From NCBI GenBank assembly GCA_937898265.1, contig CALEJM010000306.1, positions 1 to 5,243 of the forward strand: DNA of 5,243 nt, given 5' to 3'. The stretch is from an uncultured Porphyromonadaceae bacterium. Its GTDB lineage: Bacteria > Bacteroidota > Bacteroidia > Bacteroidales > Paludibacteraceae. Below the pieces are notes generated by a model. That model was not told where the DNA came from and searched no databases. It worked only from the letters and a program-made list of their open reading frames with translations. Position 1 is the first letter of the stretch. Every line of letters begins with the position of its first letter. This document shows, in pieces, positions 5,233 through 5,243 of the stretch. The position numbers were made by a program, and so were the translations under genes.

Positions 5233-5243
5233 CTAAAAACATT

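Noticed and set aside
5140..5243. CRISPR array suggested by the 42-bp periodic repeat
   Set aside because: Only two imperfect units are present, the spacer would be about 20 bp, and no cas gene is visible. A hairpin repeat explains it better.

Overview
The window looks like a chromosome fragment from the order Bacteroidales. Three things support this. Promoter-like TAnnTTTG boxes stand where Bacteroidetes -7 elements are expected, and most start codons follow A/T-rich leaders rather than strong Shine-Dalgarno sites. There are several small lipoproteins, some with acidic residues just after the lipid cysteine. One protein ends in what looks like a type IX secretion (T9SS) type A sorting domain, which would favour a T9SS-bearing lineage (for example Prevotella- or Paludibacter-like) over typical Bacteroides; the genus cannot be fixed from this sequence.

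Region 1 (1-1397): a minus-strand gene that runs off the left edge encodes the N-terminal 140 residues of an efflux-type periplasmic adaptor lipoprotein. Divergent from it is an AraC-family regulator, across a 125-bp intergenic region with a promoter for each direction. A perfect 7-bp inverted repeat overlaps the -7 box of the efflux promoter. The simplest reading is a drug/solute efflux operon with its local regulator.

Region 2 (1362-2723): a strong bidirectional hairpin separates the regulator from a convergent two-gene minus-strand operon. First comes rex, the NADH/NAD+-sensing repressor, and 7 bp later an FAHD1-like fumarylacetoacetate hydrolase family enzyme. The unit couples redox sensing to an enzyme of the oxaloacetate/acylpyruvate type.

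Region 3 (2862-5139): a plus-strand promoter, three closely spaced lipoprotein genes and a rho-independent terminator form what looks like one transcription unit. The first two lipoproteins (178 and 177 aa) are diverged tandem paralogs of a small all-beta type. The third (329 aa) has two Fn3-like domains, each with a helical insert, and the T9SS-like tail. No specific function can be assigned; a cell-surface or secreted assembly is the best inference. This is the least explained part of the window.

Region 4 (5140-5243): no gene is visible, but there are two near-identical GC-rich hairpin repeats exactly 42 bp apart, the second close to the right edge.
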